The position numbers were made by a program, and so were the translations under genes. A DNA stretch of 64,000 nt from G963692885 sp964658655 (GTDB lineage Bacteria > Acidobacteriota > Terriglobia > Terriglobales > Acidobacteriaceae). Shown here in pieces: positions 52,954 through 63,241 of the stretch (the first letter of the stretch is position 1; each line of letters begins with the position of its first letter). Where the stretch lies: positions 1-64,000 of the forward strand of contig CAZZZL010000009.1 in NCBI GenBank assembly GCA_964658655.1. The letters are read 5' to 3'. Below the pieces are notes generated by a model that was not told where the DNA came from, searched no databases, and was given only the letters and a program-made list of their open reading frames with translations.

Positions 52954-55900
52954 CTAGAAATTGAACTTCGCAACGAGTTGAATCAAACGAGGCGCCTGCG
53001 CGCTGACGATATGCCCGTAATTCGGATCTTCAACCTGGCCGTCCACCGAGGCAGGCCCGTAGAACTGGGCATGATTGAACGCATTGAACATTTCAGCCCG
53101 AACGTCGAACGATCGGGCTTCCCGCAGTCTTATAGACTTCTGCAGCGTGAGGTCGAAGTTATTAATGCCTGGCCCATAAAACATCCTGCGCTTCGAGTTA
53201 CCCAACTGGCCAACACTCTCTTCCGGGAAAGCAGCGGTATTAAAAGCTGCTTTACCATTGCGACCGTTCGTATTGATGCTAAGCGGTCCACCAAGATACT
53301 GCGGGGTATCCAGCAGGTAGTTATTCACGCCGTTCCCAAGCGTACCCGCCAGTGAGTTATCAGAGTTATCCGTAAGCGTCACCGGGAAGCCCGTGGCAAA
53401 TCGCGTCGTACCGGATAAGCTCCAATCACTCGTCCATTCATTCGTGACCGGGAAAACATCTCGTACCGGAAGCGCTAATGTGTAACTGGCGACAAAACTA
53501 TGCTTCTGGTCCCATGCCGAAATAGTCCGGCTTTGGCGATGGTCAAATGGGTTCAACTGCTCGCCAATATTCGAGCCCTGGTCGATTGATTTCGCATAGG
53601 TGTAGCTCAGCAGAAGCTGCGAGCCGGCGTGCTGATAGCGCAGCGTGGATTCAAGAGCGTTATAGTTTGATTGAGCGATCGTGCCATCAGAGGTATTCTC
53701 ACCAAACGTCTCGCTACCACCGGTCGGTATTCCGGTATTCTGACCGACGCGCGTCCCGTACACACGTTGACCACCAGCATTTGTATAAGTGTTGTCCTCT
53801 CCGAACGGCCCGCATTGCGGCGCCAGGCTGAGGCATAGTGCCGCATCGCCGGGATTCGCTGAAACCACAGCAGGAATGCGGTGAGCCTGGTTGCCGACAT
53901 AGCTCACGGTCAGCAGGGTGCTCCGATTCATCTGCCGTTCGAACGAGAGCATGTAGTTGCTCAGGTAGGGCGGTCGATTGTGCACGTTGAAAAACGGATC
54001 GGACTGGAAAGGCAGAAAGTTCGCCCAGTCGATCGATTTATCCGGATTCTTCGCCGAGACATTGTGCGATGGAAACGAGAACGGAAATCGCTGGCCATTA
54101 TCTACGCCTGTCGCTGCGGTAATGAACGGCGTAGCCAGCAGCGGCGGCCCCGGACTGATGTAGGTGAAACCGAACGGTGGCACTGCATACATGATGCCTG
54201 CCAGCAACCCCGGGAACTGGGTATAGAAAATCCCGTAGCTTGCGCGGAGACTACTCTTGCCATTGTCGCCAAACAACATGTGACCGAAGCCGCTGTCGGC
54301 ATGCGGAGCATATGCAATTCCAAGGCGCGGGGCAAAATCGGCGTGGCTCGTTGGCGCAAGGGTGCGAGGAACACCAGGGTCGCCCGCGACAACAATCCCG
54401 GTAGGCGCACCGGGATAAAGCATCGACTGATGCCCTGGCACATATGTCTGTATCTGGTTGTACTTTTCCCAGAAAGGCGCAACGATGTCCCACCGCAAAC
54501 CAGCGTTGAGCGTCAGATCATGCCGCGCGAGCCAGCTGTCCTGCGCATAGAAACCGAAGTAGCGATTCCGCAGATAAAAAGGCTGGCCCGACGACTGCTG
54601 GAAACTGCTTGGAACTCCCAATAGAAGATCAGCAAATGCATCGCCCGTTTCGGTGCCTTCGATGTTGAACGTCCCGTTGAAAATCCCGTTGGGATGTTCG
54701 TTGACCTGGTCGGAGTGAAACTGTCCACCAAGTTTTAAAGTATGCGCGCCAAGCACACGCGACAATCCGTCACTCAGATAAATTGTGTTGTTGACTTGTG
54801 TCTCGTTGGTAATCGGCACACCCATGGTGAAGCTGGGAAAGCTGATATTCTGCACGCCCTCATACTGCGGCGCCTGCACGACAATGCCCGGCGTATTTGC
54901 GCCGGTCACAAAACCCTGCGAAGCCAGGCTGACACCAAGGCCGCCCTTTGGCCGCCCGACAATGTTGGCATTGCGCAGGTAGCCGACGTGCAGTTCATTG
55001 ACCGTGCTGGCTCCGATAACAGTCGTGTCTCCAAGTCCGAAAACCTGCGCCCGTCCAATAAACAGCGCATTGAACCCAGGAATAGAAGCGCCTGCCACAG
55101 ACCCGGGATACGGATTGTCCAGACTGTAATCATCCAGAAAGTAATAACCCGATACCTGGCCAAAACGCGTGTTGGCATCCGCGCGGCCTGACCCCTTGTC
55201 GTCGCGAACCGTCTTCGCATAGGAAGAGGTCGAGAACTGGTTCACACTAACGTTCGGCAATGGAATGTAACCGAGAAGGTTCGTTCCTGGAGCCGACCAT
55301 GCTGACTTTGGAATCGCACCCCGCGGAAAGACTGACGCATATGCTTCGCCCGCCGTAACGGTATAGCCGAGCTTCGCGCTGAGCATGGACGCAAGATAGC
55401 GCCCGCTTACCTTGCCGGAAAGGTCAGAAAAGCTGCCCGTTCTTTGTGCGAGAGACGGCACGGAAAGTGTGCCAGTCGAAATTCCCTGCGTCGTGCGTGT
55501 TCCTTGATAATCCGCGAAGAAGAACAGCCTGTCATGCCTGATCGGCCCACCCGCGGTGCCACCAAACTGGTTCTGGTTGAATGTTGATCGAACCGGATCG
55601 AAGTAGCCGCGGGCATCGAGCACTGTATTGCGGAAAAACTCGAAGGCACTCCCATGAAACTGATTCGAACCGGACCTGCTGATAACTGTAATAATGCCAC
55701 CGTTATAGTTCCCATATTCCGGATCGAAGCTATTAGTGAGCACCCGGAACTGATCGATGGAATCGAGGTCGGGGATAACCGACGTGCCGCCGTTCATATG
55801 TTCCTGCACATCAATACCATTCACCAGGAAGCCGTTCGAAGACTCGCGCTGACCATTGATCGACAGGTTGCCCGGATTCAGATCCCCTGAAGGGTCGAGA

Positions 55901-56502
55901 CTGCCGGTAACGCCCGCCATCACGACCGAGTTTGCCAAGAGCGTTGAGATCGGCGCCACGCCAGGTTGCAGCGCAAGCAGGTCCGTATAGCTCCGGCCAT
56001 TCAATGGGAGTGCTGTCATCTGGGCGCTCGACACCACCTCCCCGAGATGCGTAGACGCTAAATCGATCTGCGCCCCATCGTCGGCCGAAACAGTGACGGC
56101 CTCGGTCTGTGGACCGATGGTGAGAGAGAGGTCGAGATGCAACGCCGCATCCGCATCGACTGCTAGGTTCAACCTGGTGAGCGTGCCGAAGCCGCCTGCC
56201 GCAGCCTTCAGGTCGTAGTGCCCGACAGGCAGGTTCGGAAAGCTATACACGCCGCGTGCATCTGTGTGCGAACGGTAGAGGATATGCTGATCGACGCTCG
56301 TTAGACTGATGTCGACACCTGGAACCACTGCACCGGTCGAGTCGCTCACAGTACCGGTAATGCTGCCACCGGTGGCGGCGCTTAAAGGCAAGGACAAAAG
56401 AAGGAAACCGAGTACCGCAGCAACCAGCACGAAGCGGTTACATCTACCTGGTTGTTCCGAAAACAAACTGCCCCGCCCGAAACACGGGAAGTTGAAACAC
56501 AT
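52954..56502 (-). CDS. TonB-dependent receptor with N-terminal carboxypeptidase-regulatory domain (Oar-like), copy 3
   Basis: 1182 residues. After a somewhat long N-region comes a signal peptide (FVLVAAVLGFLLLSLPLSA) and the Ig-like domain (GTVSDSTGAVVPGVDISLTS). The plug region contains LPLNGRSYTDLLALQPGV and FLVNGIDVQEHMNG, and the barrel closes with RLIQLVAKFNF. The architecture equals that of copies 1 and 2, but the sequences differ much, so they are separate receptors rather than recent duplicates. The ATG is preceded by AAGG at nine bases. The ligand is unknown; the debranching-like glycosidase upstream on the same strand hints at an alpha-glucan or similar. Confidence 0.92.
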   Translation of the reverse strand: MCFNFPCFGRGSLFSEQPGRCNRFVLVAAVLGFLLLSLPLSAATGGSITGTVSDSTGAVVPGVDISLTSVDQHILYRSHTDARGVYSFPNLPVGHYDLKAAAGGFGTLTRLNLAVDADAALHLDLSLTIGPQTEAVTVSADDGAQIDLASTHLGEVVSSAQMTALPLNGRSYTDLLALQPGVAPISTLLANSVVMAGVTGSLDPSGDLNPGNLSINGQRESSNGFLVNGIDVQEHMNGGTSVIPDLDSIDQFRVLTNSFDPEYGNYNGGIITVISRSGSNQFHGSAFEFFRNTVLDARGYFDPVRSTFNQNQFGGTAGGPIRHDRLFFFADYQGTRTTQGISTGTLSVPSLAQRTGSFSDLSGKVSGRYLASMLSAKLGYTVTAGEAYASVFPRGAIPKSAWSAPGTNLLGYIPLPNVSVNQFSTSSYAKTVRDDKGSGRADANTRFGQVSGYYFLDDYSLDNPYPGSVAGASIPGFNALFIGRAQVFGLGDTTVIGASTVNELHVGYLRNANIVGRPKGGLGVSLASQGFVTGANTPGIVVQAPQYEGVQNISFPSFTMGVPITNETQVNNTIYLSDGLSRVLGAHTLKLGGQFHSDQVNEHPNGIFNGTFNIEGTETGDAFADLLLGVPSSFQQSSGQPFYLRNRYFGFYAQDSWLARHDLTLNAGLRWDIVAPFWEKYNQIQTYVPGHQSMLYPGAPTGIVVAGDPGVPRTLAPTSHADFAPRLGIAYAPHADSGFGHMLFGDNGKSSLRASYGIFYTQFPGLLAGIMYAVPPFGFTYISPGPPLLATPFITAATGVDNGQRFPFSFPSHNVSAKNPDKSIDWANFLPFQSDPFFNVHNRPPYLSNYMLSFERQMNRSTLLTVSYVGNQAHRIPAVVSANPGDAALCLSLAPQCGPFGEDNTYTNAGGQRVYGTRVGQNTGIPTGGSETFGENTSDGTIAQSNYNALESTLRYQHAGSQLLLSYTYAKSIDQGSNIGEQLNPFDHRQSRTISAWDQKHSFVASYTLALPVRDVFPVTNEWTSDWSLSGTTRFATGFPVTLTDNSDNSLAGTLGNGVNNYLLDTPQYLGGPLSINTNGRNGKAAFNTAAFPEESVGQLGNSKRRMFYGPGINNFDLTLQKSIRLREARSFDVRAEMFNAFNHAQFYGPASVDGQVEDPNYGHIVSAQAPRLIQLVAKFNF

Positions 56503-56738
56503 GGAATGTGGCCTTGCGAACTAGGACTAGTTTGGTCTTAATTCTGTTATACCCAACTTCGTCGAGCCTGCATAGCAATGGACCCACCCGGCTTCAGTCC
56601 GAACGAAACGAGCTGCAAGAGCGCAGAAACAGTCGAAGACACCCACCAAGCCTTGGGGGTGCCTAGGGATCGAGAGGATTTGCTCTGAAAAAATGCGGCG
56701 AGAACGACGCGGGAGTAACACTTCGTCATGATTCTAAG

Positions 56739-56813
56739 TGGTGGCCAGAGACGGGATCGAACCGCCGACGCCGGCCTTTTCAGGGCCGCGCTCTACCACT
56801 GAGCTATCTGGCC
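56739..56813 (-). tRNA. tRNA-Phe (anticodon GAA)
   Basis: A 75-base cloverleaf: acceptor GGCCAGA/TCTGGCC with discriminator A and an encoded CCA, D arm GCTC-AGTGGTA-GAGC, anticodon stem CGGCC/GGCCG with loop CTGAAAA giving anticodon GAA, and the T loop TTCGATC. All stems pair, with one G-T pair in the T stem. Confidence 0.97.
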
Positions 56814-57062
56814 AAACCTCGCCCCACATCATCAGCAGATGCAGCCTGCACAGGCCACGTGCTGGCGCAGACGAGCATGCTATAGGCGGCTATTTGCGAA
56901 CGCGTTGAATGTGTCGGAATGCCTGTTCAACCCGGGCCTGGAGGGCCTTCGGATCGCTCACGCCAGTTTCGCGCACAAGCCCAACACTGCGGCAAACAAC
57001 TTTCAGAGTATAGCAATGCCTGCGCACAATCGCCAACCGGCCGGCGCCCGCTGCGGCTGCGT

Positions 57063-59669
57063 TTACCAGCGAAATGTCACAACCTTCTTCTGATAGCCCG
57101 TTCCCGCGGGGAATACAATCGTGAGTGTCTGCGCATCATGGTCCTCACCGCCCAGGGTCCCACCCTCCGCGGCGACGTGCGTCTTCAGCAAATTGGATCG
57201 CACGAACAATGTCTGCGTGGTGCCTCCTTGCGCTTCCAGTGTCAATGTACCTTGATGCGCGCCGGCAACCTGGCTCAGCACGTTCATCTCCGCCGGGGCA
57301 GCGCCAGGCAGAGGCAGCGCACTGTCTGCGGTAAAGTCCAGTCCCACTTCGACTGGAGCCAGCGGTAGCCGCAGCTCGCGTCCGTCACGCGAGATGGTCG
57401 CCCCGGGTAGTGTGCTGGCAAGCCTCACGCCGGTTCCCGCCAGTGTCACAAGCATCTCGCCGGTCTTGCGTTCATACTTCAGATCAACCGATTTGCTGCC
57501 GACCATCACATGGTCTAGCTGAGCACCTGGCCACTGCGCAGGCAGTCGCGGATCGACCGTGATCGTGTTCTGCAGCGCATCCACCGTCACGCCAAACAAG
57601 CCGCGGATTGCCGGCACCAGAACCATGGCAGAGGACCACATCTGGTGGCTGGTACTGCGCCCGAAGGGAGCATAGTACGCACCACTCAGCAGTTCCGTCA
57701 CCGCGCCCAGATCCTGCTCTGTCGTCAGGTTTGTGTTCTGCATCAGATGGGCATAGCCCGACAGGTCGCGGCCTGTGCGGTACTCCGCGAGCGACGCCCA
57801 GCCTGTGAATAGCGGCCAAACCGAGCCCTGGTGATAACTGATGGGGTCATAGACAGCTTCGTGTTCGCCTACATCACGTGTGCCCCAGTCCGTGGAAAAT
57901 TCATGCGAAGCCCAGCGCTCGAACATCGCATCTGCCTTCGGAAGCGACGCACTCCCACCCCACCAAGCAATGGATGGATAAACACTTGCCGTCTTATCAG
58001 GAGAACCATCGGGATTGTGGCTGAACGCGTAAATGCCATCAGGCTGCGAGTATTCGCTCACAATCTTCTGCGCAATGGTGTCGGCGCGTTCCTGTGCTTT
58101 CACGGCCTCGTCTGAGTGGCCGGCGAGTTTGCTGATTGCGGCCATCGCAGTGCTGGCCTGCTGGTCAAGCGATGCAAGATAAATCTCCTGCTTCGGCATT
58201 CCCTGCGGCCAGCTTTCGACCCAGCCGGTGCCCTGCGCGTTGTCATAAATGCCATCGCCATCGGCGTCGTGCGTGGTCTCGAACACCCACGCTTTTTCGA
58301 CGGCACTCCAGTTCGCCTGCAGAAAATCCTTGTCTCCGCTCTCCTTCACATAATCTGCGATCGCCATCAGGAAGAGCGGCGTAGCATCGGCCGCCGCGTA
58401 CTCATACGGCAGGTGCGCCCAGTCCACCTGCTCCGCGGTCTGCGAGAATTCATGCGGCATCTTGCCGTCCTCTCGCTGCCGTCTGATAAGGAAAGTCAGC
58501 GCATCGCGTGTCAGCTTGTAATCGCCATAGCTGTTGATGCCCCATGTCGTGAACAGCGTGTCGCGTCCAAAGAACCATCCAAAGCCCGGTCGCGCAGAAC
58601 TGCCCGATGAGTAGAAGCCGGCCACCATGCCCAGTTCATTGCCGTGCCGCACGCGCACCTGGTCAATCGCCACGGCCGCCCACTGCAGATCGCGATCGAA
58701 CGCTGCATCGGGTGTGATGGCAGTCGTCCGCATATCAAAAAAATGCGCATAATACTCAGCCGTCTTCTTGTACTCTCCGCCTGCCCGCTGATCGAGCAGC
58801 GCGAGCTTTCCGGCAAGGGCCTCTTTCGTGGCCGACTCCTTCGTCGTGCCGACTGCCATCAGCAGCGGATAAAAGCGCCCGCTATCTTTTTTCGGATCAA
58901 AATCTAAAAGAAACTGCAGTGGATACGTATGCGGCTTTTCCTGGTAAGGCGCGAGGATGCCCGGCTCACTGCCCGGCATCGCGACAGCGCCGGCAAGGTG
59001 GTCGAGGTCGGTATGCAGCATGTACCAGCCCGCAGGATAAGCCGCTCCGGCGCCGCCCGGGCGCGTCGTGTCGTTCACCTCGGCATCCGCGCCGCCGATT
59101 TTCACCCACTCGGGATCCACATTGCCGGAGATCGGTGCCGGCCACATCGGCTTCACCTCCGGCGTGAATGAAAACGTCAATGACATCGGCCGGATGGAGG
59201 TCAACTGGAACAGCGCCATGACGCCTGTCCCATCCTGTTGCGGGCATTGCTTCGCGAACAGAATTTCTTTCAGCGTGAATGCAATATGCGAGTAGGTGAT
59301 CGTTGTATGGTCAGGCGAAACCTCAATCTCGGCCGCATCGCGGTTCACATCGATCGGCACGTCGTAGCCACTGACATGCGCTTCGATCGTCAGATGACTG
59401 AAGAGCTTCACCGGAAAAATCCACGACTCGAAGCTGCCGTCCTGCTGGCCCATCATCGCGCCGCATGCGCCGGCCACGGTAAATGGTTTCTCCGATTCCA
59501 CATGCTGGCGAAGAGTGATAGGGCTTTCCGCGATCGGGAATGCGGGGATCGATTGCAGCCAGTTCTCGCCGGCGTTGCCAGCCTGCGCCGCAGCCATTCG
59601 AGGCTCTCCAGATGAAACAACCAGCGCTATCAATAAACAGAAGATCAGCTTTGTCATTCGAGTATGCAT
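57063..59669 (-). CDS. Secreted debranching-enzyme-like (alpha/alpha)6 glycoside hydrolase
   Basis: 868 residues. A signal peptide (LIFCLLIALVVSSG) is followed by an N-terminal beta-domain (to about residue 330) and an (alpha/alpha)6 barrel with GFGWFFGRDTLFTTWGI, REDGKMPHEFSQ, HDADGDGIYDNAQGTGWVESW, and YHQGSVWPLFTGWASLAEY. These match the amylo-alpha-1,6-glucosidase / MGH1-like clan, where an acidic residue in the G-W-V-E-S segment and one in the barrel C-terminal part are catalytic. A C-terminal beta-sandwich ends the protein. It probably removes glucosyl or related residues from oligosaccharides outside the cell. AGGAG lies 13 bases before the ATG. Confidence 0.82.
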   Translation of the reverse strand: MHTRMTKLIFCLLIALVVSSGEPRMAAAQAGNAGENWLQSIPAFPIAESPITLRQHVESEKPFTVAGACGAMMGQQDGSFESWIFPVKLFSHLTIEAHVSGYDVPIDVNRDAAEIEVSPDHTTITYSHIAFTLKEILFAKQCPQQDGTGVMALFQLTSIRPMSLTFSFTPEVKPMWPAPISGNVDPEWVKIGGADAEVNDTTRPGGAGAAYPAGWYMLHTDLDHLAGAVAMPGSEPGILAPYQEKPHTYPLQFLLDFDPKKDSGRFYPLLMAVGTTKESATKEALAGKLALLDQRAGGEYKKTAEYYAHFFDMRTTAITPDAAFDRDLQWAAVAIDQVRVRHGNELGMVAGFYSSGSSARPGFGWFFGRDTLFTTWGINSYGDYKLTRDALTFLIRRQREDGKMPHEFSQTAEQVDWAHLPYEYAAADATPLFLMAIADYVKESGDKDFLQANWSAVEKAWVFETTHDADGDGIYDNAQGTGWVESWPQGMPKQEIYLASLDQQASTAMAAISKLAGHSDEAVKAQERADTIAQKIVSEYSQPDGIYAFSHNPDGSPDKTASVYPSIAWWGGSASLPKADAMFERWASHEFSTDWGTRDVGEHEAVYDPISYHQGSVWPLFTGWASLAEYRTGRDLSGYAHLMQNTNLTTEQDLGAVTELLSGAYYAPFGRSTSHQMWSSAMVLVPAIRGLFGVTVDALQNTITVDPRLPAQWPGAQLDHVMVGSKSVDLKYERKTGEMLVTLAGTGVRLASTLPGATISRDGRELRLPLAPVEVGLDFTADSALPLPGAAPAEMNVLSQVAGAHQGTLTLEAQGGTTQTLFVRSNLLKTHVAAEGGTLGGEDHDAQTLTIVFPAGTGYQKKVVTFRW

Positions 59670-59790
59670 TGACTCTTTTAATTCTCCTGCGCATGAATAC
59701 GATTGCGCTTTCCTTCATCGCGACAGCAGCGCTTCCAGCGATATGGCGATATGATGCAGAACACACATCCTTGCATCCGTCGAGACGCCT

Positions 59791-61434
59791 GTGACCATGC
59801 TACGACTTCGCCTTCTCTCCCTGCTGCTCTGCTCCATCTCTGTGTTTGTCGAAGCGCCCGCGCAACCCGTTCATGTACATCGGGCAGTCGTTCCCGTACA
59901 TGCAGACGAGGCGCGCACTGCGCAGGCTTTCGATCAAGCCCGCGCGCACGGAGAGCTTGCCCTCTATGCGTTTCTCTACGGCATGCCGAAAGGCGGTGAC
60001 CTGCACAACCATCTTTCCGGCGCCGTCTATGCCGAGTCGTGGATCCGGGCCGCGGGCGCAGACCATCTTTGCGTCGACGTGAAACAACTCGCCTTCGTGC
60101 ACTCCGGCGGCCGCGCACAGACTGCGGATGCTCCCCATTGCGATCCGCCGTCTGACGGTAAGGCCGTGGCCTCCGTGGACGAAGCCGGCCATTTCCCGGC
60201 TGCCTCTCTCGGCAACAACCAGCCCTTGTATGACGCGCTGGTTGACGCGTTTTCCATGCGCTCCTTCGTGCCAACGAGCGGCGACAGCGGTCATGATCAC
60301 TTCTTTGCAACCTTCGAAAAGTTCGACGGCACCAGCCACTCGCACATGCCGGAGTGGCTCGATGAAGTAGCTGCGCGCGCTGCCTCGCAGAACGAGCAGT
60401 ATCTGGAATTGATGCATACACCTCCATTCGCGGACGCGGCTAAACTCGCCATCAGCACCGGCTACACCTCGGACTTCGCGGCCGATCGCCAGAAAATGCT
60501 CGATGCTGGATTACGCACCGAGATCCCGCCGATCCGCTCCGAAATGGATGGCTATCTGCAGTCGCAGCGCGCGATGGAACACTGCGATACCCCGCAGGCA
60601 GCACCGGCATGCCAGGTGCAGGTGCGTTTCATTTATCAGGTACTGCGCAATTTCCCGCCGCCCATTGTGTTCGCGCAGATACTGCTTGGCTTCGAAGTCG
60701 CTGCCGCCGATCCACAGCATTTTCTCGCAATCAATCTCGTGCAGCCGGAAGATGACTTCTACGCCATGCGCGACTATCACCTGCACATGCAGATGATCGC
60801 CGCCCTGCATCGCTTTTACCCGGAGGTTCATGTGACCCTGCATGCCGGAGAACTCGCGCCCGGCCTAGTATCGCCGAACGGCCTTCTTTTCCACATCCGC
60901 GATGCTGTCGAAACAGCCGGCGCCGAGCGCATCGGTCATGGTGTCGATGTCATGTACGAAGAACGCTCGCAGCAATTGCTGCAGGAACTGGCCGACCGTC
61001 ATGTCATGGTCGAAATCAACCTGACCTCCAACGAAGGCATCCTCAACGTCGGCGGCCCCACCAGCCCACTTCCCTACTACCTCGATGCCGGCGTACCCGT
61101 CGCCCTGTCCACCGACGACGAAGGGGTGAACCGCAGCAACATGACCCACGAATACGCCAAGGCCGCCACTCTCTACGGCCTCACCTACCAGCAGCTGAAA
61201 AATACGGCCCGCAACAGCCTCACCTACAGCTTCCTGCCCGGAGAAAGCCTCTGGCCCATCACTCGCGCCTCCGGCATGTACCGCGAACCAGCCAGCGCCT
61301 GTAGATCCTCCCTTACGCATGATCCGCAACGCCAGGCTGACGCCGCCTGTGCAAAATTCCTGGCTGCCAGTGAAAAAGCAGCAGCCCAATGGGAGATGGA
61401 GCGTCGCTTCAGCGCCTTTGAATCAGGGCACTAA
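59791..61434 (+). CDS. Secreted adenosine deaminase-family protein
   Basis: About 545 residues; GTG at 59791 and ATG at 59797 are both possible starts. A signal peptide (LLSLLLCSISVFVEAPAQ) precedes a metal-dependent TIM barrel with H72-x-H74 in GDLHNHLSG, H-A-G-E in VTLHAGELAPG, R-I-G-H-G-V-D and ALSTDDEGVNRS, the full zinc and catalytic set of adenosine deaminase. The length and the export resemble ADGF-type extracellular deaminases rather than the ~340-residue cytoplasmic enzyme. It would turn external adenosine into inosine. The purM-purN genes follow on the same strand. Confidence 0.9.
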   Translation: MTMLRLRLLSLLLCSISVFVEAPAQPVHVHRAVVPVHADEARTAQAFDQARAHGELALYAFLYGMPKGGDLHNHLSGAVYAESWIRAAGADHLCVDVKQLAFVHSGGRAQTADAPHCDPPSDGKAVASVDEAGHFPAASLGNNQPLYDALVDAFSMRSFVPTSGDSGHDHFFATFEKFDGTSHSHMPEWLDEVAARAASQNEQYLELMHTPPFADAAKLAISTGYTSDFAADRQKMLDAGLRTEIPPIRSEMDGYLQSQRAMEHCDTPQAAPACQVQVRFIYQVLRNFPPPIVFAQILLGFEVAAADPQHFLAINLVQPEDDFYAMRDYHLHMQMIAALHRFYPEVHVTLHAGELAPGLVSPNGLLFHIRDAVETAGAERIGHGVDVMYEERSQQLLQELADRHVMVEINLTSNEGILNVGGPTSPLPYYLDAGVPVALSTDDEGVNRSNMTHEYAKAATLYGLTYQQLKNTARNSLTYSFLPGESLWPITRASGMYREPASACRSSLTHDPQRQADAACAKFLAASEKAAAQWEMERRFSAFESGH

Positions 61435-61534
61435 GTTCAAAATCGACAGGGCCGCGCCAAATGCACCGGCAGTGCGGGCAGCCACTGCTAAACTGGGACT
61501 TCCTACTCTGCAGATTTCGGAAGAGCCAACTCCT

Positions 61535-62617
61535 TTGCCAGAAACCAAGAAAACTCCCGTCACCTACGCCGATTCGGGCGTCGACATTGAACGAGGCGAC
61601 CGCGCCAAGCAGCGTATAAAAACTCTTGCAAAAAGGACCTTTAACAAGCAGGTTTTGAGCGAAATTGGCGGTTTTGGAGGTCTTTTCGGCCTCGATACTG
61701 CCAAATATAAGCAGCCTGTACTGGTTTCGAGCGCCGATGGCGTGGGTACCAAGCTGAAGGTCGCTTTTGAACTGAACATCCATCACACTGTCGGTGCCGA
61801 CCTGGTGAACCACTGCGTGAATGACATCGCGGTACAGGGTGCGACGCCGCTCTTCTTTCTGGATTACCTGGCGACCGGAAAGCTCGACAGCAATACCGGC
61901 GATGAGTTGATCGAGAAGATCGTCACTGGCCTCTCCGATGCCTGCAAAGCCAATGGCTGCGCCCTGATTGGCGGTGAAACAGCCCAGATGCCCGGCTTCT
62001 ATGCCGACGGCGAATACGATCTTGCCGGCTTCATCGTTGGCGTAGTCGACAAGGAACAGCTGATTACCGGCGCGAAAATCCAGCCGGGCGACGTGCTGGT
62101 CGGACTCCCCTCGACCGGCCTGCACACCAACGGCTATTCTCTGGCTCGCAAATTATTTTTCGAAGTCGCAGGCTACCGCGCAGACCACTTCGTCAACGCC
62201 ATTCATGAAAAGGCCGGTACGGCCCTGATGAAGACGCATCGCAGTTATCTCAGCATCATCAAGAAGCTGGCCCTGGCGGACCTCGCGGTCGGCTTCGCGC
62301 ACATAACGGGCGGCGGCATCACGGAGAACCTGCCGCGCATTCTGCCCCGTGGCTGCGTGGCACAGGTGGAAATTGGCAGCTGGCCGGTGCTTCCCATCTT
62401 TGAGCATCTGCGCGAACTGGGTTCCGTCAGCCAGGACGAGATGCTTCGCACCTTCAACATGGGCATCGGCATGATCGCCGTTATCCCTGCCGACAAGTTC
62501 AAGAAGGCCCAGGCGCTCCTGAGCCGCGCGGATGAAAAGTTCCACGTCATCGGCCGCATCGTAAAACCCGCCGTCAAGAATGATCCTCTGCAGGATCGCA
62601 AGGTCATCTACAGCTAA
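61535..62617 (+). CDS. purM: Phosphoribosylformylglycinamidine cyclo-ligase (PurM)
   Basis: 360 residues from a TTG with GGAAGAG eight bases upstream; an in-frame ATG at 61319 would overlap the deaminase gene by 116 bases and make the protein about 85 residues longer than the family. Marks are TYADSGVDIERG, SADGVGTKL (ATP site), NHCVNDIAVQGA, GGETAQMPGFY and GGGITENLPR. The enzyme closes the imidazole ring in de novo purine synthesis in the cytoplasm. Its stop codon abuts the purN start. Confidence 0.93.
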   Translation: MPETKKTPVTYADSGVDIERGDRAKQRIKTLAKRTFNKQVLSEIGGFGGLFGLDTAKYKQPVLVSSADGVGTKLKVAFELNIHHTVGADLVNHCVNDIAVQGATPLFFLDYLATGKLDSNTGDELIEKIVTGLSDACKANGCALIGGETAQMPGFYADGEYDLAGFIVGVVDKEQLITGAKIQPGDVLVGLPSTGLHTNGYSLARKLFFEVAGYRADHFVNAIHEKAGTALMKTHRSYLSIIKKLALADLAVGFAHITGGGITENLPRILPRGCVAQVEIGSWPVLPIFEHLRELGSVSQDEMLRTFNMGIGMIAVIPADKFKKAQALLSRADEKFHVIGRIVKPAVKNDPLQDRKVIYS

Positions 62618-63241
62618 ATGAGCACTGCCAGCAAACCGAAGCATCGACTGGGCATCCTGCTCTCCGGTCGCGGATCAAACTTTCTCGCAATTGCCGATTC
62701 GATCGCCGAAGGGCGTCTGCCGAACGCAGAGATAGCCGTGGTCATTTCGAACCTCGCGGATGCGCCTGGCCTCGCTGCTGCCGCCGACCGAGGATTTGCA
62801 GTGGTCGCTGTTGAAGCCAAAGGCCGCAAGCGTGCCGAGCACGATCTTGAGATCATCGAGACCCTTCACCAGCATGACGTGGAGCTGGTCTGTCTCGCCG
62901 GTTATATGCGGTTGCTCTCGCCGGGTTTTGTCGGGGCGTTCCCGCAGCGCATCCTGAATATTCATCCTTCGCTGCTGCCCGCGTTTCCCGGGCTGCATGC
63001 ACAGCAACAGGCGTTTGATTACGGCGTCCGCGTGGCTGGCTGCACCGTGCATTTTGTAGATGAAGAACTGGACCACGGCGTGATCGTGACCCAAAGGACT
63101 ATCACTGTTTCAGACAGCGATACAGCGGAAACGCTCTCCGCCCGACTCATCCACGAAGAGCACGTGGCCTATACCGAAGCCATCGGCAAAGTGCTCTCCG
63201 GCGAGTACCGGATCGAAGATCGTCGCTACATCCGCGCCTGA
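62618..63241 (+). CDS. purN: Phosphoribosylglycinamide formyltransferase (PurN)
   Basis: 207 residues starting directly after the purM stop. The N-terminal G-R-G-S-N-F loop, the active-site string ILNIHPSLLPAFPGLHAQ (Asn, His) and the Asp of VDEELDHGVIV follow the PurN pattern. It transfers the formyl group from 10-formyl-THF to GAR, the third step of purine synthesis. Having purN and purM together is usual. The 3' end overlaps the convergent LacI gene by 16 bases. Confidence 0.95.
   Translation: MSTASKPKHRLGILLSGRGSNFLAIADSIAEGRLPNAEIAVVISNLADAPGLAAAADRGFAVVAVEAKGRKRAEHDLEIIETLHQHDVELVCLAGYMRLLSPGFVGAFPQRILNIHPSLLPAFPGLHAQQQAFDYGVRVAGCTVHFVDEELDHGVIVTQRTITVSDSDTAETLSARLIHEEHVAYTEAIGKVLSGEYRIEDRRYIRA

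Noticed and set aside
56500..57060. tRNA-Phe as an integration site of a mobile element
   Set aside because: No integrase, no duplicated tRNA 3' end and no foreign-looking genes were found on either side.
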